A DNA stretch of 64,000 bases from Flavobacterium sp. NKUCC04_CG (GTDB lineage: Bacteria; Bacteroidota; Bacteroidia; Flavobacteriales; Flavobacteriaceae): NCBI RefSeq assembly GCF_019345525.1, contig NZ_JAHKRA010000004.1, forward strand, positions 1 to 64,000, written 5' to 3'. A program made the translations under genes and the position numbers. Within the stretch, counting starts at the first letter, position 1. Each line of letters opens with the position of its first letter. The notes under the pieces were generated by a model. The model made no database searches. It was not told where the DNA came from and was given only the letters and a program-made list of their open reading frames with translations. Below, piece by piece: positions 56,068 to 64,000 of the stretch.

Positions 56068-57321
56068 CTATTCTTTAATAACCATTTGTATGGTTTCCCG
56101 ATTGACCTGTTTTAGCAATAAAGTTTTGTCTTGTAAAACCAAATCTGCGGACTGACTTTCGAAATGCCGAATCGTATAGAGTGATACGGCTTCATTATAA
56201 CTCACTTTAAACTGTTTGGACAACACCGTTCTCATGGCCTCAAAGTGATTGAATTTGTCTTCAACACAGACCGTAAAGCTGATGGCGGAATTTTGAATTA
56301 CATTGACTTTGATATTGTATTGGTGTAAAAGCTTAAAAATTTCACTGATGTTTTCTTCCATGATAAAGGAAAAATCCAAAGCCGAAAGCGAGATTAATAA
56401 TTGATTTTTTTTAACGATATAACAAGGTATTTGTGGTTTTAGAGCAACGCCTTTGGAAACCTTTGTGCCTTCTAATAACGGATTTATAAAGGACTTTACA
56501 AACAAAGGAATTTCCTTTTGTTGTAAGGGTTGTAGGGTTTTAGGATGAATGACAGAAGCGCCATAAAAAGCCAATTCTATAGCTTCTTGATAGGATATGT
56601 GTTCCAATAAGGTGGTCTCTTTAAAATAGCGAGGGTCCGCATTGAGTACGCCCGGAACGTCTTTCCATATGGTTACACTTTCGGCATTTAAAGCATAGGC
56701 AAAAATGGCAGCGCTATAATCGGAACCTTCTCGGCCTAAGGTCGTAGAAAATCCGTTGTCGTCAGAACCTATAAATCCCTGTGTAATATGCAGTGCATTA
56801 GCGCGAATTTCCGAGCCTATCTGCGCTTGGGTCAGTTCCCAGTTTACTTGAGCATCGCGATAAGTAGTGTCGGTTTTAATCAAGTTACGGGCATCGGTCC
56901 AAACGTTGGGCATGCCACAACTCTCAAGATAATGATGTAAAATTACCGTAGCAAGTAATTCGCCATAACTCACAATCTGATCGTAGACGAAATTGTAATT
57001 GGGCGATTTGTTTACACTTAAAAAGTTTGCTAATTTTTCAAACAACTGATGCAGTTCTGTGAATAAACCGGGCTTGGAATTGGGAAATAGGTCGTAAGCT
57101 ATTTGAAAGTGATAGTCCTTTACTGTTTCTAGGGCCTCCTCAATATTGGAATCGGCACTAAAATAACGCGCAACTACAGCTTCTAAGGCATTGGTGGTTT
57201 TGCCCATGGCGGATACCACAATTAAACAGTCGGTATATCCTACGGCTTGCAAAACCTGTCCCACATTTCTAACATTGACTGCATCTCGAATCGAGGCGCC
57301 TCCGAATTTGTAAATTTTCAT
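56068..57321 (-). CDS. Aspartate kinase
   Basis: 417 residues. The kinase domain at about 1-275 starts MKIYKFGGASI and contains LIVVSAMGKTTNAL, GFIGSDDNGFSTTLGREGSD and SDYSAAIFAYALNAE; the catalytic Lys and acidic residues of the family are in place. Two ACT-type domains fill about 290-417. It phosphorylates L-aspartate, the first step to lysine, threonine and methionine, and the ACT part implies end-product feedback. It lacks a homoserine dehydrogenase fusion. Its start codon abuts the stop codon of the upstream GNAT gene (TAAATG), so the two are co-transcribed and probably coupled. Confidence 0.93.
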   Translation of the reverse strand: MKIYKFGGASIRDAVNVRNVGQVLQAVGYTDCLIVVSAMGKTTNALEAVVARYFSADSNIEEALETVKDYHFQIAYDLFPNSKPGLFTELHQLFEKLANFLSVNKSPNYNFVYDQIVSYGELLATVILHHYLESCGMPNVWTDARNLIKTDTTYRDAQVNWELTQAQIGSEIRANALHITQGFIGSDDNGFSTTLGREGSDYSAAIFAYALNAESVTIWKDVPGVLNADPRYFKETTLLEHISYQEAIELAFYGASVIHPKTLQPLQQKEIPLFVKSFINPLLEGTKVSKGVALKPQIPCYIVKKNQLLISLSALDFSFIMEENISEIFKLLHQYNIKVNVIQNSAISFTVCVEDKFNHFEAMRTVLSKQFKVSYNEAVSLYTIRHFESQSADLVLQDKTLLLKQVNRETIQMVIKE

Positions 57322-57795
57322 TTATAAACGATCGATAAAGTTTTTAATTCCTTGTTGGTCCATTTGAACCAAATGCCAATCTCTTAGTATTAGAGCGCCT
57401 GATTTCTCGTAAAACGCAATGGCGGGTTCATTCCAATCTAAAACGGCCCATTCAATACGGCGTACGCCTTCCTCGGCTCCCCGTTTGATAACCGCTGCAT
57501 AGAGCGCCGTGCCTGCTCCAGTACCCCTGGATTTTTCTCGTACGATTAAATCTTCTAGATGGATCGTTTTTCCTTTCCAAGTAGAATATCTAAAATAGTA
57601 AAACGCCATTCCTAAAATTTCGTTTTCTACTTCGGCAACGATAATAGAAAATTGGGGTGCGTCTCCAAAACCGTCTCGACGTAGCTCTTCTAGAGTCACT
57701 TCCACCGCATCCGGTTCCTTTTCAAAATGAGCCAATTCGCGAATCAAGTCAATGATTACAGGTAAATCGGTCTCTAAGGCAGGTCTGATATTCAT
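57322..57795 (-). CDS. GNAT-family N-acetyltransferase
   Basis: 157 residues, the whole GNAT fold: an N-terminal strand-helix (IRPALETDLPVIIDLIRELA), the central strand IHLEDLIVREKSRGTGAG with the acetyl-CoA loop RGTGAG, and the C-terminal WNEPAIAFYEKSGA. It resembles the diamine acetyltransferase-like/SAT branch by pattern. The acceptor is unknown. It starts the operon with aspartate kinase and is divergent from the fructose-bisphosphatase gene. Confidence 0.9.
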   Translation of the reverse strand: MNIRPALETDLPVIIDLIRELAHFEKEPDAVEVTLEELRRDGFGDAPQFSIIVAEVENEILGMAFYYFRYSTWKGKTIHLEDLIVREKSRGTGAGTALYAAVIKRGAEEGVRRIEWAVLDWNEPAIAFYEKSGALILRDWHLVQMDQQGIKNFIDRL

Positions 57796-57888
57796 TTGAA
57801 ATAAATTATAATGATTTTTATAAGCTGTTCAATTCACAAAATTAACGATATTTGTAAGCAAATTACACAACTAAACAATCAATATTTC

Positions 57889-58899
57889 ATGTTAGTAGAA
57901 AGAACACAAACTTTAGGAGAGTTCATCATCGGTAAACAAGAAGATTTTCAGTATTCTTCAGGAGAGTTATCTCGTTTGATAAATTCTATTCGTTTGGCTG
58001 CAAAAATAGTAAGTCACAAGGTGAATCAAGCCGGATTGGTAGATATTACGGGTTCATTTGGCAAAGAAAATATCCAAGGAGAACAGCAGCAAAAGCTTGA
58101 CGTATATGCTAATGAAGTGTTTATTCAAACCTTGATGAATCGTGAAATTGTTTGTGGAATTGGTTCGGAAGAAAACGATGACTTTATTGCGATTAATGGT
58201 CGTGATGGAGGTAATGATAATAAATATGTGGTTTTGATGGATCCTTTAGACGGTTCTTCAAATATTGATGTAAACGTTTCTGTCGGAACTATTTTTTCAA
58301 TTTACAGAAGGGTAACTCCAATAGGAACCCCAGTGACTATTGACGATTTTTTACAAAAAGGTGAAAATCAAGTAGCAGCAGGTTATGTGATTTATGGTTC
58401 GTCAACCATGTTGGTGTATACGACCGGACATGGTGTAAACGGGTTTACTCTAAATCCAGCCATAGGAACTTTTTATTTGTCACATCCCGATATGAAAGTG
58501 GCAGAGGACGGACAAATCTATTCTATTAATGAAGGGAATTATATTCATTTTCCTCAAGGTGTAAAGGATTATCTTAAGTATTGCCAACAAGAAGAGGGAA
58601 CGCGACCGTATACCTCTCGATATATTGGAAGTTTGGTAGCGGACATACACAGAAATATTTTAAAAGGAGGCGTTTATATTTATCCAACGAGTTCTCGAGC
58701 TCCTAAGGGAAAATTGCGTTTGTTATACGAATGTAATCCGATAGCGTTTATCGTAGAACAAGCCGGTGGTAAAGCCTCAGATGGTTTTAATAGAATTATG
58801 GAAATTGATCCTACGGAACTGCACCAAAGAGTGCCGTTCTTTTGTGGAAGTAAAAATATGGTTGAGAAAGCAGAAGCTTTTATGCTGAATAACAAATAA
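57889..58899 (+). CDS. fbp: Class I fructose-1,6-bisphosphatase
   Basis: 336 residues from the chosen start ([15 protein letters not shown]), where family members begin; an earlier ATG would add 26 residues without family support. Metal-binding motifs: the acidic run [10 protein letters not shown], then [20 protein letters not shown], and the C-terminal [20 protein letters not shown]. It hydrolyses fructose-1,6-bisphosphate in gluconeogenesis in the cytoplasm. Full length. A weak -7-like GATATTTG lies about 35 bp before the start. It ends at a strong bidirectional terminator. Confidence 0.95.
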   Translation: MLVERTQTLGEFIIGKQEDFQYSSGELSRLINSIRLAAKIVSHKVNQAGLVDITGSFGKENIQGEQQQKLDVYANEVFIQTLMNREIVCGIGSEENDDFIAINGRDGGNDNKYVVLMDPLDGSSNIDVNVSVGTIFSIYRRVTPIGTPVTIDDFLQKGENQVAAGYVIYGSSTMLVYTTGHGVNGFTLNPAIGTFYLSHPDMKVAEDGQIYSINEGNYIHFPQGVKDYLKYCQQEEGTRPYTSRYIGSLVADIHRNILKGGVYIYPTSSRAPKGKLRLLYECNPIAFIVEQAGGKASDGFNRIMEIDPTELHQRVPFFCGSKNMVEKAEAFMLNNK

Positions 58900-58923
58900 T
58901 CCCCAAGCGGTATTGTACTGGAT

Positions 58924-58963
58924 AAAAAAACAGGCTGGAAAATTTTTTCCAGCCTGTTTTTTT
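58924..58963. terminator. Bidirectional terminator between fbp and the TerB-like gene
   Basis: 18-bp arms around AACAGGCTGGAA and TTCCAGCCTGTT with A/T tracts on both sides. It overlaps the stop codon region of the minus-strand gene by two bases. Confidence 0.92.
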
Positions 58964-59390
58964 ATCTACCCATATTTTGCATTTCATAAATAAAGGTTTC
59001 ACTATCAACATTGAGAACTAATAGCGATAGGGCTTTGTCAACAATCTCGTTGACATTACCGGTAAATCCTAAGGCAACAGCAAATTTTTTCAAAACCTGC
59101 TTTTGTTTGGGACCTAATACATGGTTTACATAAACCATTCGCGCCAAATCGTATAGACGCTCTAAGCGATTGATTTGTAGATAAGGGGGGTTTACGGGAA
59201 ACTTAGTTGGGTCTTCCAAAATCAGTTCGTATTCTTCATCTGAAATGTCCAGTCTAATGGCCAATTCATCTAAAAACTTTTTTTCCTCTTCACTGATGGG
59301 ACCATCAGAAAGAGCTACACGTACAATGGAGGCAAAATGGCCTTTATTTCGGTCTTTAAAGCCGCTATCAAATAAATCTGAATATGACAT
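58962..59390 (-). CDS. TerB-like protein
   Basis: 142 residues, all helical. FASIVRVALSDGPISEEEKKFL, then DELAIRLDISDEEYELI, match the TerB fold, where acidic residues bind metal; the second half (VNHVLGPKQKQVLKKFAVALGF) repeats the pattern. The tellurite-resistance name comes from other members; single TerB genes like this one are of unknown function. It is monocistronic and has a shared terminator with fbp. Cytoplasmic. Confidence 0.88.
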   Translation of the reverse strand: MSYSDLFDSGFKDRNKGHFASIVRVALSDGPISEEEKKFLDELAIRLDISDEEYELILEDPTKFPVNPPYLQINRLERLYDLARMVYVNHVLGPKQKQVLKKFAVALGFTGNVNEIVDKALSLLVLNVDSETFIYEMQNMGR

Positions 59391-59460
59391 AGTTTGTTGT
59401 TTTTAGTTATTTCGTTTTTAAAAGTGATACTTTAATGGCTCAATTTAGTAATAATAGTTG

Positions 59461-59468
59461 TAAATTTG
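59461..59468 (+). promoter_or_regulatory. -7 box of the following membrane-protein gene
   Basis: TAAATTTG, 18 bp before the start codon. No TTG at the expected distance. Confidence 0.4.
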
Positions 59469-59486
59469 AGTTAATTAATTTAATAA

Positions 59487-60077
59487 ATGATGCTTGATAT
59501 AGTTTTTTATATGGCTCGTGGGTTCGAGCAGTTTCTTTTAAAAAGCAATTTGATGGTTGTAATTTTTACGGTAGTTCTTTTATTGCCGTATGTATTTAAA
59601 GACTGGATGCGTGTGCTTAGTCTTCTTGCAATGATTGCTTTGGGGTTCTTGTTTAATGCTACCATTAATTTTTTTGAAGTAGTTGCCATAAGTGCTACGG
59701 CCTTTAGAGGAGCGTATTGGACTATGTTAGGGCTGTTGTTTCTATTCTGTTTTTATCGATTGATTTGCAGTGGGAAAAAATTAAAAAACAAAGGGGATAC
59801 GATTTATTACGTAATCGCTTTTGTGTTTGGTTTTATCGCCAGTATACTGCACGAAAATATTTGGAGGCCCTTAGTGGCAAAATCCTCGTATGAATTTATA
59901 GCACTTTTTGGGTATTCTTTGGGGTATCTAGGAGGTTTGATTCTGGTGGGAATGATTTATTTTTTAGCTGCTTACGCCTTGCAAACCATCTTGCGCTTTA
60001 CTCAAAAAGAATGGGGTTTAATTGTATCGTCCATGTCGATAGGAGTGCTGATTTCGGAGTGGATAAAAATAATTTAG
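59487..60077 (+). CDS. Hypothetical membrane protein
   Basis: 196 residues with about six hydrophobic helices: 20-35, 42-62, 70-88, 105-122, 140-165, and 180-193. No signature of a known transporter or enzyme. HupE/UreJ-like patterns (small, His- and Glu-poor here) were considered, and a possible resemblance to that family is too weak to call. It stands alone upstream of the dCMP deaminase gene, which has its own promoter. Inner membrane. Confidence 0.65.
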   Translation: MMLDIVFYMARGFEQFLLKSNLMVVIFTVVLLLPYVFKDWMRVLSLLAMIALGFLFNATINFFEVVAISATAFRGAYWTMLGLLFLFCFYRLICSGKKLKNKGDTIYYVIAFVFGFIASILHENIWRPLVAKSSYEFIALFGYSLGYLGGLILVGMIYFLAAYALQTILRFTQKEWGLIVSSMSIGVLISEWIKII

Positions 60078-60092
60078 AATACTGCTTTTTTC

Positions 60093-60125
60093 TTGAATAA
60101 GTAGTCAAAGGATTGTGTACTTTTG
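60093..60125 (+). promoter_or_regulatory. Promoter of the dCMP deaminase / S41 protease pair
   Basis: TTG at 60093-60095 and TACTTTTG at 60118-60125, 22 nt apart. Confidence 0.6.
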
Positions 60126-60194
60126 CACTTTCTAAAGATGTCGGGTTCACGGATTTACCCAGTAGAATGAAGGAACATTTTGAAAGAGCTAAAG

Positions 60195-60635
60195 ATGGAA
60201 AAAACAGCTAAAGCGAAAATGGCTAAATACGATAAAGCTTATTTGCGAATTGCTCGCGAATGGGGGCAATTGTCGTATTGTACACGCAAACAAGTGGGCG
60301 CCATTATCGTAAGAGATCGAATGATTATTTCAGATGGTTATAACGGAACGCCGTCTGGATTTGAAAACTGTTGTGAAGATGAAGCAGGGGCTACCAAATG
60401 GTATGTGTTGCATGCCGAAGCCAATGCTATTTTAAAAGTAGCGCGTTCGACTCAAAGTTGTCAAGATGCTACGCTGTATATCACGATGTCTCCATGTCGG
60501 GATTGCAGCAAATTGATTCATCAATCGGGAATCAAAAGAGTGGTGTACCAAAACGATTATAAGGATACAGAAGGGATTTCTTTTTTGGTAAAAGCAGGTG
60601 TAGAAGTGGTGCACTTACCCGACCTAGATAACTAA
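60195..60635 (+). CDS. dCMP deaminase family protein
   Basis: 146 residues from MEKTAKAKM; a start 15 bp earlier is possible. Zn2+ ligands H73 (with catalytic E75 in HAEANAIL), C101 and C104 (PCRDC) are intact, with substrate loop YNGTPSGFENCCED at about 49-62. It deaminates dCMP to dUMP for dTMP synthesis; ComEB-type members share the fold, so exact specificity is inferred. It ends 5 bp before the S41 protease gene, and the two are probably one transcription unit. Confidence 0.92.
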   Translation: MEKTAKAKMAKYDKAYLRIAREWGQLSYCTRKQVGAIIVRDRMIISDGYNGTPSGFENCCEDEAGATKWYVLHAEANAILKVARSTQSCQDATLYITMSPCRDCSKLIHQSGIKRVVYQNDYKDTEGISFLVKAGVEVVHLPDLDN

Positions 60636-60640
60636 TTTAT

Positions 60641-62206
60641 ATGAAGAAGATATTTTGGCCACTGATTGTTTCTATCGCTTTGTCGTTAGGGATTCTTCTA
60701 GGAGGATTTGTGGTTTCGTCAACTTTTCAAACCACTAGCCTAAGCACGAATTCGAATAAGGTTAAGTTAAATAAGCTTATTGACTTTATAGAACAGGAAT
60801 ACGTGGATGATGTCGATACGGACTCCATTATCGATATGACGGTTACATCTATATTGGAGCAATTGGATCCGCATTCGGTCTATATCGCGCGCAGTGAAAT
60901 GCAATCAATTTCAGAATCCATGCGTGGTGGGTTTGTTGGGATAGGAATTAATTACTATGTTTTTAAAGACAGTTTAGCGGTTATTAAAGCTGTTGCAGGA
61001 GGTCCATCGGAAAAGGCGGGTTTGTTGCCCGGTGATCGTATATTATATGCAGACGGTCAAAAACTCTTTGGTAAAAAATTGTCCAACGACAGTCTGGTTT
61101 CTATCCTAAGGGGAGAAGAAGATTCGAAAGTGCAGCTAAAAATTTATAGAAAGAAAAAGAAGCAAACCTTAAATGTTGCTTTAGTGCGTTCGTTGGTGCC
61201 TATAAAGAGTGTGGACGTCGGGCTAAAGTTAGACGATGGAATGGGGTATATCAAAATCAATCGCTTTTCCGAATCGACTTATAACGAATTTATGGAGGAG
61301 TTGAAAGCCTTAAAAGAGGCCAATATTTCTGGATTGGTTGTGGATTTAAGAGAAAACGGTGGAGGGTATATGGATCAGGCGATTAAAATTGTCGATGAAT
61401 TTCTACCCGCCAAACAAGTCATCGTGAAAACCATTAATAAAAAAGGTAATGAAGTGGTGTCTAAGGCTACTTCAAAGGGAATTTATGAACAAGGGGATTT
61501 GTTTGTTTTAATCAACGAAAACAGTGCCTCGGCCAGTGAAATTGTAGCAGGAGCCATTCAGGACAATGACCGTGGTACCATAGTGGGGCGACGTTCTTTT
61601 GGGAAGGGCTTGGTACAACGCGAACTTTTATTAGGTGATGGGTCAGCTGTCCGATTGACCACTGCGCGTTATTATACACCATCCGGGCGTTCCATTCAAA
61701 AAGCGTATAACCACGGATTCGAAGAATACAATAACGATTTTATTACCAGGTATGAAAGCGGGGAGCTGTATGCCGCAGACAGTATTAAAATTGCCGATAG
61801 TTTACAATTTAAAACCAAAAACGGGCGTATTGTTTACGGTGGTGGAGGTATAGTTCCCGATTTATTTGTGCCTTTGGATTTAAAACACGGAGATGATGCG
61901 GTACTGTTGTTGATGAAATCCGGTTTAGTGAGTTATTTTGTGTTTGAACAAATCGACGACGACCGTTTGGCGTATGAAGGTTATAACTTAACGCAACTGG
62001 CGGCTAAGGTCAAAGATAAGGAGTTGATTTATAAAAAATTTAAAAAGCACCTAAACGAAAGTGGTCTTAATTTTAATCTAGACAAACGCAAAGCTTTGAT
62101 TGAGTTTTTCTTAATCGGGGAATTTGTTCATCAGTTGTTTGGTGAACAAGAATATTATCAGTGGATTCTAAAAGAAGATCCGATGATTAAAGTGATTAAG
62201 AACTAA
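60641..62206 (+). CDS. S41-family C-terminal processing protease
   Basis: 521 residues. An N-terminal membrane anchor or signal lies at about 7-28. A PDZ domain at about 85-175 contains RGGFVGIGINYY and AGGPSEKAGLLPGDRI. The S41 catalytic domain contains VVDLRENGGGYMDQAI, then INENSASASEIVAGA with the Ser, and the Lys in VGRRSFGKGLVQ, completing the Ser/Lys dyad. A C-terminal helical extension runs over the last 100 residues. It cleaves C-terminal regions of periplasmic proteins. It follows the dCMP deaminase gene by 5 bp, a conserved flavobacterial neighbour as far as I recall. Confidence 0.93.
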   Translation: MKKIFWPLIVSIALSLGILLGGFVVSSTFQTTSLSTNSNKVKLNKLIDFIEQEYVDDVDTDSIIDMTVTSILEQLDPHSVYIARSEMQSISESMRGGFVGIGINYYVFKDSLAVIKAVAGGPSEKAGLLPGDRILYADGQKLFGKKLSNDSLVSILRGEEDSKVQLKIYRKKKKQTLNVALVRSLVPIKSVDVGLKLDDGMGYIKINRFSESTYNEFMEELKALKEANISGLVVDLRENGGGYMDQAIKIVDEFLPAKQVIVKTINKKGNEVVSKATSKGIYEQGDLFVLINENSASASEIVAGAIQDNDRGTIVGRRSFGKGLVQRELLLGDGSAVRLTTARYYTPSGRSIQKAYNHGFEEYNNDFITRYESGELYAADSIKIADSLQFKTKNGRIVYGGGGIVPDLFVPLDLKHGDDAVLLLMKSGLVSYFVFEQIDDDRLAYEGYNLTQLAAKVKDKELIYKKFKKHLNESGLNFNLDKRKALIEFFLIGEFVHQLFGEQEYYQWILKEDPMIKVIKN

Positions 62207-62245
62207 AAAAACAATCTTTGGTTCTGCTGGGAATTTGGGTTTCGA

Positions 62246-62851
62246 CTAACGTATGCTGTCGTGGCTGTGAGTTTCAATACCGTTATTCCACAGCGTAAGT
62301 ATATCCGTTGCAACAGCTGCTCCGCTACCTGCTGCGATGGAGAGTTGACTGCGATGACCAGCCAAAGTTCCCGCTACATATAGATTATTAGTTACAAGTT
62401 GATCGTGGTTTTGAAGTTGAATCCGATTTTTGTGTGGTATTGACTTGCGATGAGGTTCAACGAAATTCATCAATCCTTCAATTTGAAAATGATTACTAGA
62501 ATTAACGGCAACGACAACGATTTTGGCTTCGTAAGTGTTTTTGTTGGTGTGAACGACAAAGAAATCACCTTGAGAAATCACCGAATTTACTTTTTCGTTT
62601 TCGATCAGCTCAATTTGTGGGTAGTGTTTTCGTAGCAATTCTTTGGACTCTTCGAGCAACTCGGATCCGAGTTTTCCCGCGGGTATACCGTAGGCATTGT
62701 AAAAAACGGCATCCTGAAGCATGGATGCTTTCTGGTGTGCAATTAATGCAATTTTTTTGTTGGCCATAAAGGGTTTTGCTTGTGCAGACCCTAAAATTTG
62801 GGCACAAGAAACTCCGGCAACGCCACCACCAATAATCAAAGCATCATACAT
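62246..62851 (-). CDS. Short FAD-dependent oxidoreductase (thioredoxin reductase-like)
   Basis: 201 residues. It starts with the dinucleotide-binding fold DALIIGGGVAGVSCAQIL. A mid-part follows (IELIENEKVNSVISQGDFFVVHTNKNTYEAKIVVVA), then a C-terminal FAD motif with LYVAGTLAGHRSQLSIAAGSGAAVATDIL. The NADPH-binding domain and the CxxC of thioredoxin reductases are missing, so it is not a full reductase; such short FAD proteins exist in Bacteroidota. It ends 2 bp before the next small membrane gene upstream of it on the same strand. Confidence 0.8.
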   Translation of the reverse strand: MYDALIIGGGVAGVSCAQILGSAQAKPFMANKKIALIAHQKASMLQDAVFYNAYGIPAGKLGSELLEESKELLRKHYPQIELIENEKVNSVISQGDFFVVHTNKNTYEAKIVVVAVNSSNHFQIEGLMNFVEPHRKSIPHKNRIQLQNHDQLVTNNLYVAGTLAGHRSQLSIAAGSGAAVATDILTLWNNGIETHSHDSIR

Positions 62852-62853
62852 GA

Positions 62854-63048
62854 TTATTTGGTTTTTTCGTCGATTAATTTGGAGGTTCTAAAAATCAGTA
62901 CCACGCAAACCGCGCATAATAAAGCGACGATTCCGATTAGTGCAATAAGGCTGCTTCCTTCGAATAGATTGTTGAAATCTAATGATATGATATTGACAAC
63001 CAGTAAAGCAGCTACAAAAAACAGTGCGATATAACTAAAAATTTTCAT
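62854..63048 (-). CDS. Small membrane protein (64 residues)
   Basis: Two hydrophobic helices, at about 4-22 and 34-53, joined by a polar loop (DFNNLFEGSS), with a Lys-rich tail. No family recognised. It lies 2 bp upstream of the FAD oxidoreductase gene on the same strand, so the two are translationally coupled, which supports its being a real gene. Confidence 0.65.
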   Translation of the reverse strand: MKIFSYIALFFVAALLVVNIISLDFNNLFEGSSLIALIGIVALLCAVCVVLIFRTSKLIDEKTK

Positions 63049-63093
63049 TGTTGGAATTTGATTTATATAATCCTGAAAAGTACTAAAAATAAA

Positions 63094-63669
63094 TTAGTTG
63101 ATTAAGCCTTTAACATTACTTGCAAATAATTTAACAGCAATCGCTAATAAAACGATTCCAAAAACCTTTCGAATGACGCTTAAACCGGTTACGCCTAATA
63201 TTTTTTCTATTTTTCCGGACATCTTAAGTACGATATACACAAAAATCATATTGAGTATAATTCCAAAAATAATATTGATGTTCTGATACTGAGATTTTAA
63301 AGAAAGTAAAGTGGTCAATACACCAGCTCCTGCAATCAATGGAAAAGCTAAGGGTACTATAGAGGCCGTGCTCGGGGCTTCATCCTTATACAAGCGGATG
63401 CCCAATATCATTTCTAAGGCTAAGAAAAACAAAACAAATGCTCCAGCAACTGCAAAGGAATTGACATCGATACCGATTAAATTCAAAATTTCATTACCTA
63501 TAAATAAAAAGGCAATCATAATTACTGCTGCAACTATGGTGGCTTTTTCGGAATGGATATGACCAACTCGGCTACGCAATTCTACAATGATGGGAATGGC
63601 ACCCAGAATGTCAATCACTGCAAATAAAATCATTCCGGTAGTGATAATTTCTTTAAGGTCGATTTCCAT
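63094..63669 (-). CDS. MarC-family integral membrane protein (UPF0056)
   Basis: 191 residues from the chosen start (MEIDLKEIITTGMILFAVID), eight codons after an earlier possible start. About six membrane helices carry MarC signatures: AVIDILGAIPIIVELRSRVG near the N-terminus, FAVAGAFVLFFLALEMILG in the middle, and PLAFPLIAGAGVLTTLLSL with Pro and Gly spacing. Despite the name, family members are not proven to confer multidrug resistance. It is oriented with the small membrane gene but separated by 45 bp. Confidence 0.9.
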   Translation of the reverse strand: MEIDLKEIITTGMILFAVIDILGAIPIIVELRSRVGHIHSEKATIVAAVIMIAFLFIGNEILNLIGIDVNSFAVAGAFVLFFLALEMILGIRLYKDEAPSTASIVPLAFPLIAGAGVLTTLLSLKSQYQNINIIFGIILNMIFVYIVLKMSGKIEKILGVTGLSVIRKVFGIVLLAIAVKLFASNVKGLIN

Positions 63670-63905
63670 AGGGTATAATTGTAGGATTAGCATTGAATAT
63701 AATGGACAAAGTAAGGAATTTTATTCGTAAATCGAGATTCGTATGTTGTGATTTGTAGTTTTAATCCAATATTTGTCGAATGGTCGTCGGTTTTATGCTG
63801 TGTTCTAGTTGAGTTTTCAGGTTCATATTCACTAGACTGAGTCTAAAATAGTGGTTTATATTGTGCTTTGTTTTGGTAATGGAAATAAACACCAAATAAA
63901 GTTTG

Positions 63906-63913
63906 TATTTTTG
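63906..63913 (+). promoter_or_regulatory. -7 box of the gene at the window edge
   Basis: TATTTTTG, 23 bp before the start codon. The nearest suitable TTG is 30 nt upstream. Confidence 0.4.
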
Positions 63914-63936
63914 CGGGCATTTAAATTTAGAATCAT

Positions 63937-64000
63937 ATGTTTCAATTAGGAAAGACAATTGTATCAGAAGAATTGTTTGAGAGGGAGTTTGTGTGCAATT
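63937..64000 (+). CDS. Start of a DUF3109-type (cysteine-cluster) protein, cut by the window edge
   Basis: The first 21 codons read MFQLGKTIVSEELFEREFVC and then Asn. The N-terminus agrees with flavobacterial DUF3109 proteins, which continue with a Cys-rich cluster that probably binds metal or an Fe-S centre. Only the first Cys is inside the window, so the rest is inferred. A -7 box 23 bp upstream supports the ATG. Confidence 0.6.
   Translation, partial: MFQLGKTIVSEELFEREFVCN

Noticed and set aside
58962..59390. Tellurite resistance function of the TerB-like gene
   Set aside because: It is a single TerB gene without other ter genes nearby, so the resistance label would be over-reading.

Overview
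The window looks like the chromosome of a member of the Flavobacteriaceae (Bacteroidota). The GC content is low. Promoters carry the Bacteroidota -7 box TAnnTTTG, often 20-23 nt after a TTG. There is a type IX secretion system (T9SS) surface-protein locus (giant adhesin, PorP/SprF protein, OmpA protein), a T9SS type A cargo protein, and several genes found mostly in this phylum. No rRNA, tRNA, CRISPR array or intact insertion sequence was seen.

Layout. 1-2.4 kb is a decayed accessory patch: orphan Rhs C-terminal tips, a possible immunity lipoprotein, a beheaded XRE regulator and one intact XRE regulator, separated by related GC-rich motifs. 2.5-12.4 kb is a cation locus: an OmpR-type response regulator with an apparently leaderless GTG start, its histidine kinase, an MgtC-family membrane protein, a stand-alone MgtE-N-like protein, a CzcB/CzcA/CzcC-type RND efflux system and a small outer-membrane barrel. 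12.5-15.2 kb holds a HAD phosphatase and a PafA-type alkaline phosphatase. 15.5-21.0 kb holds a TolC/HlyD/MFS drug-efflux operon that ends in its MarR regulator, then an aldo/keto reductase. 21.1-27.3 kb, on the minus strand, holds lipoproteins, metG, an HGQPGHRCDI-motif lipoprotein and a small membrane-protein pair. 27.4-30.9 kb holds a DUF2891 lipoprotein and two adjacent membrane-anchored AraC regulators.

31-46.4 kb is dominated by a 3336-residue secreted adhesin. Its repeat region is four tandem copies of a four-unit block (16 units in all), and it ends in a T9SS type B (CHU_C-like) sorting domain. A PorP/SprF-family barrel and a PD40/OmpA peptidoglycan-binding protein follow within about 11 bp of each other, presumably the partners that export or anchor it. 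46.4-50.5 kb holds a 2'-5' RNA ligase-fold protein and a large predicted outer-membrane barrel. 50.7-56.0 kb holds a TPR/TM/LuxR-type regulator, a poly-aspartate T9SS cargo protein, an unrecognised lipoprotein and the decayed 3' end of another T9SS cargo gene. This last stretch is dotted with ACAAAC/GTTTGT palindromes that may be one regulator's sites.

56-64 kb is mostly housekeeping: aspartate kinase, GNAT acetyltransferase, fructose-1,6-bisphosphatase, TerB-like protein, dCMP deaminase, S41 protease, a short FAD oxidoreductase, a MarC-family protein and the start of a DUF3109-type gene cut by the window edge.
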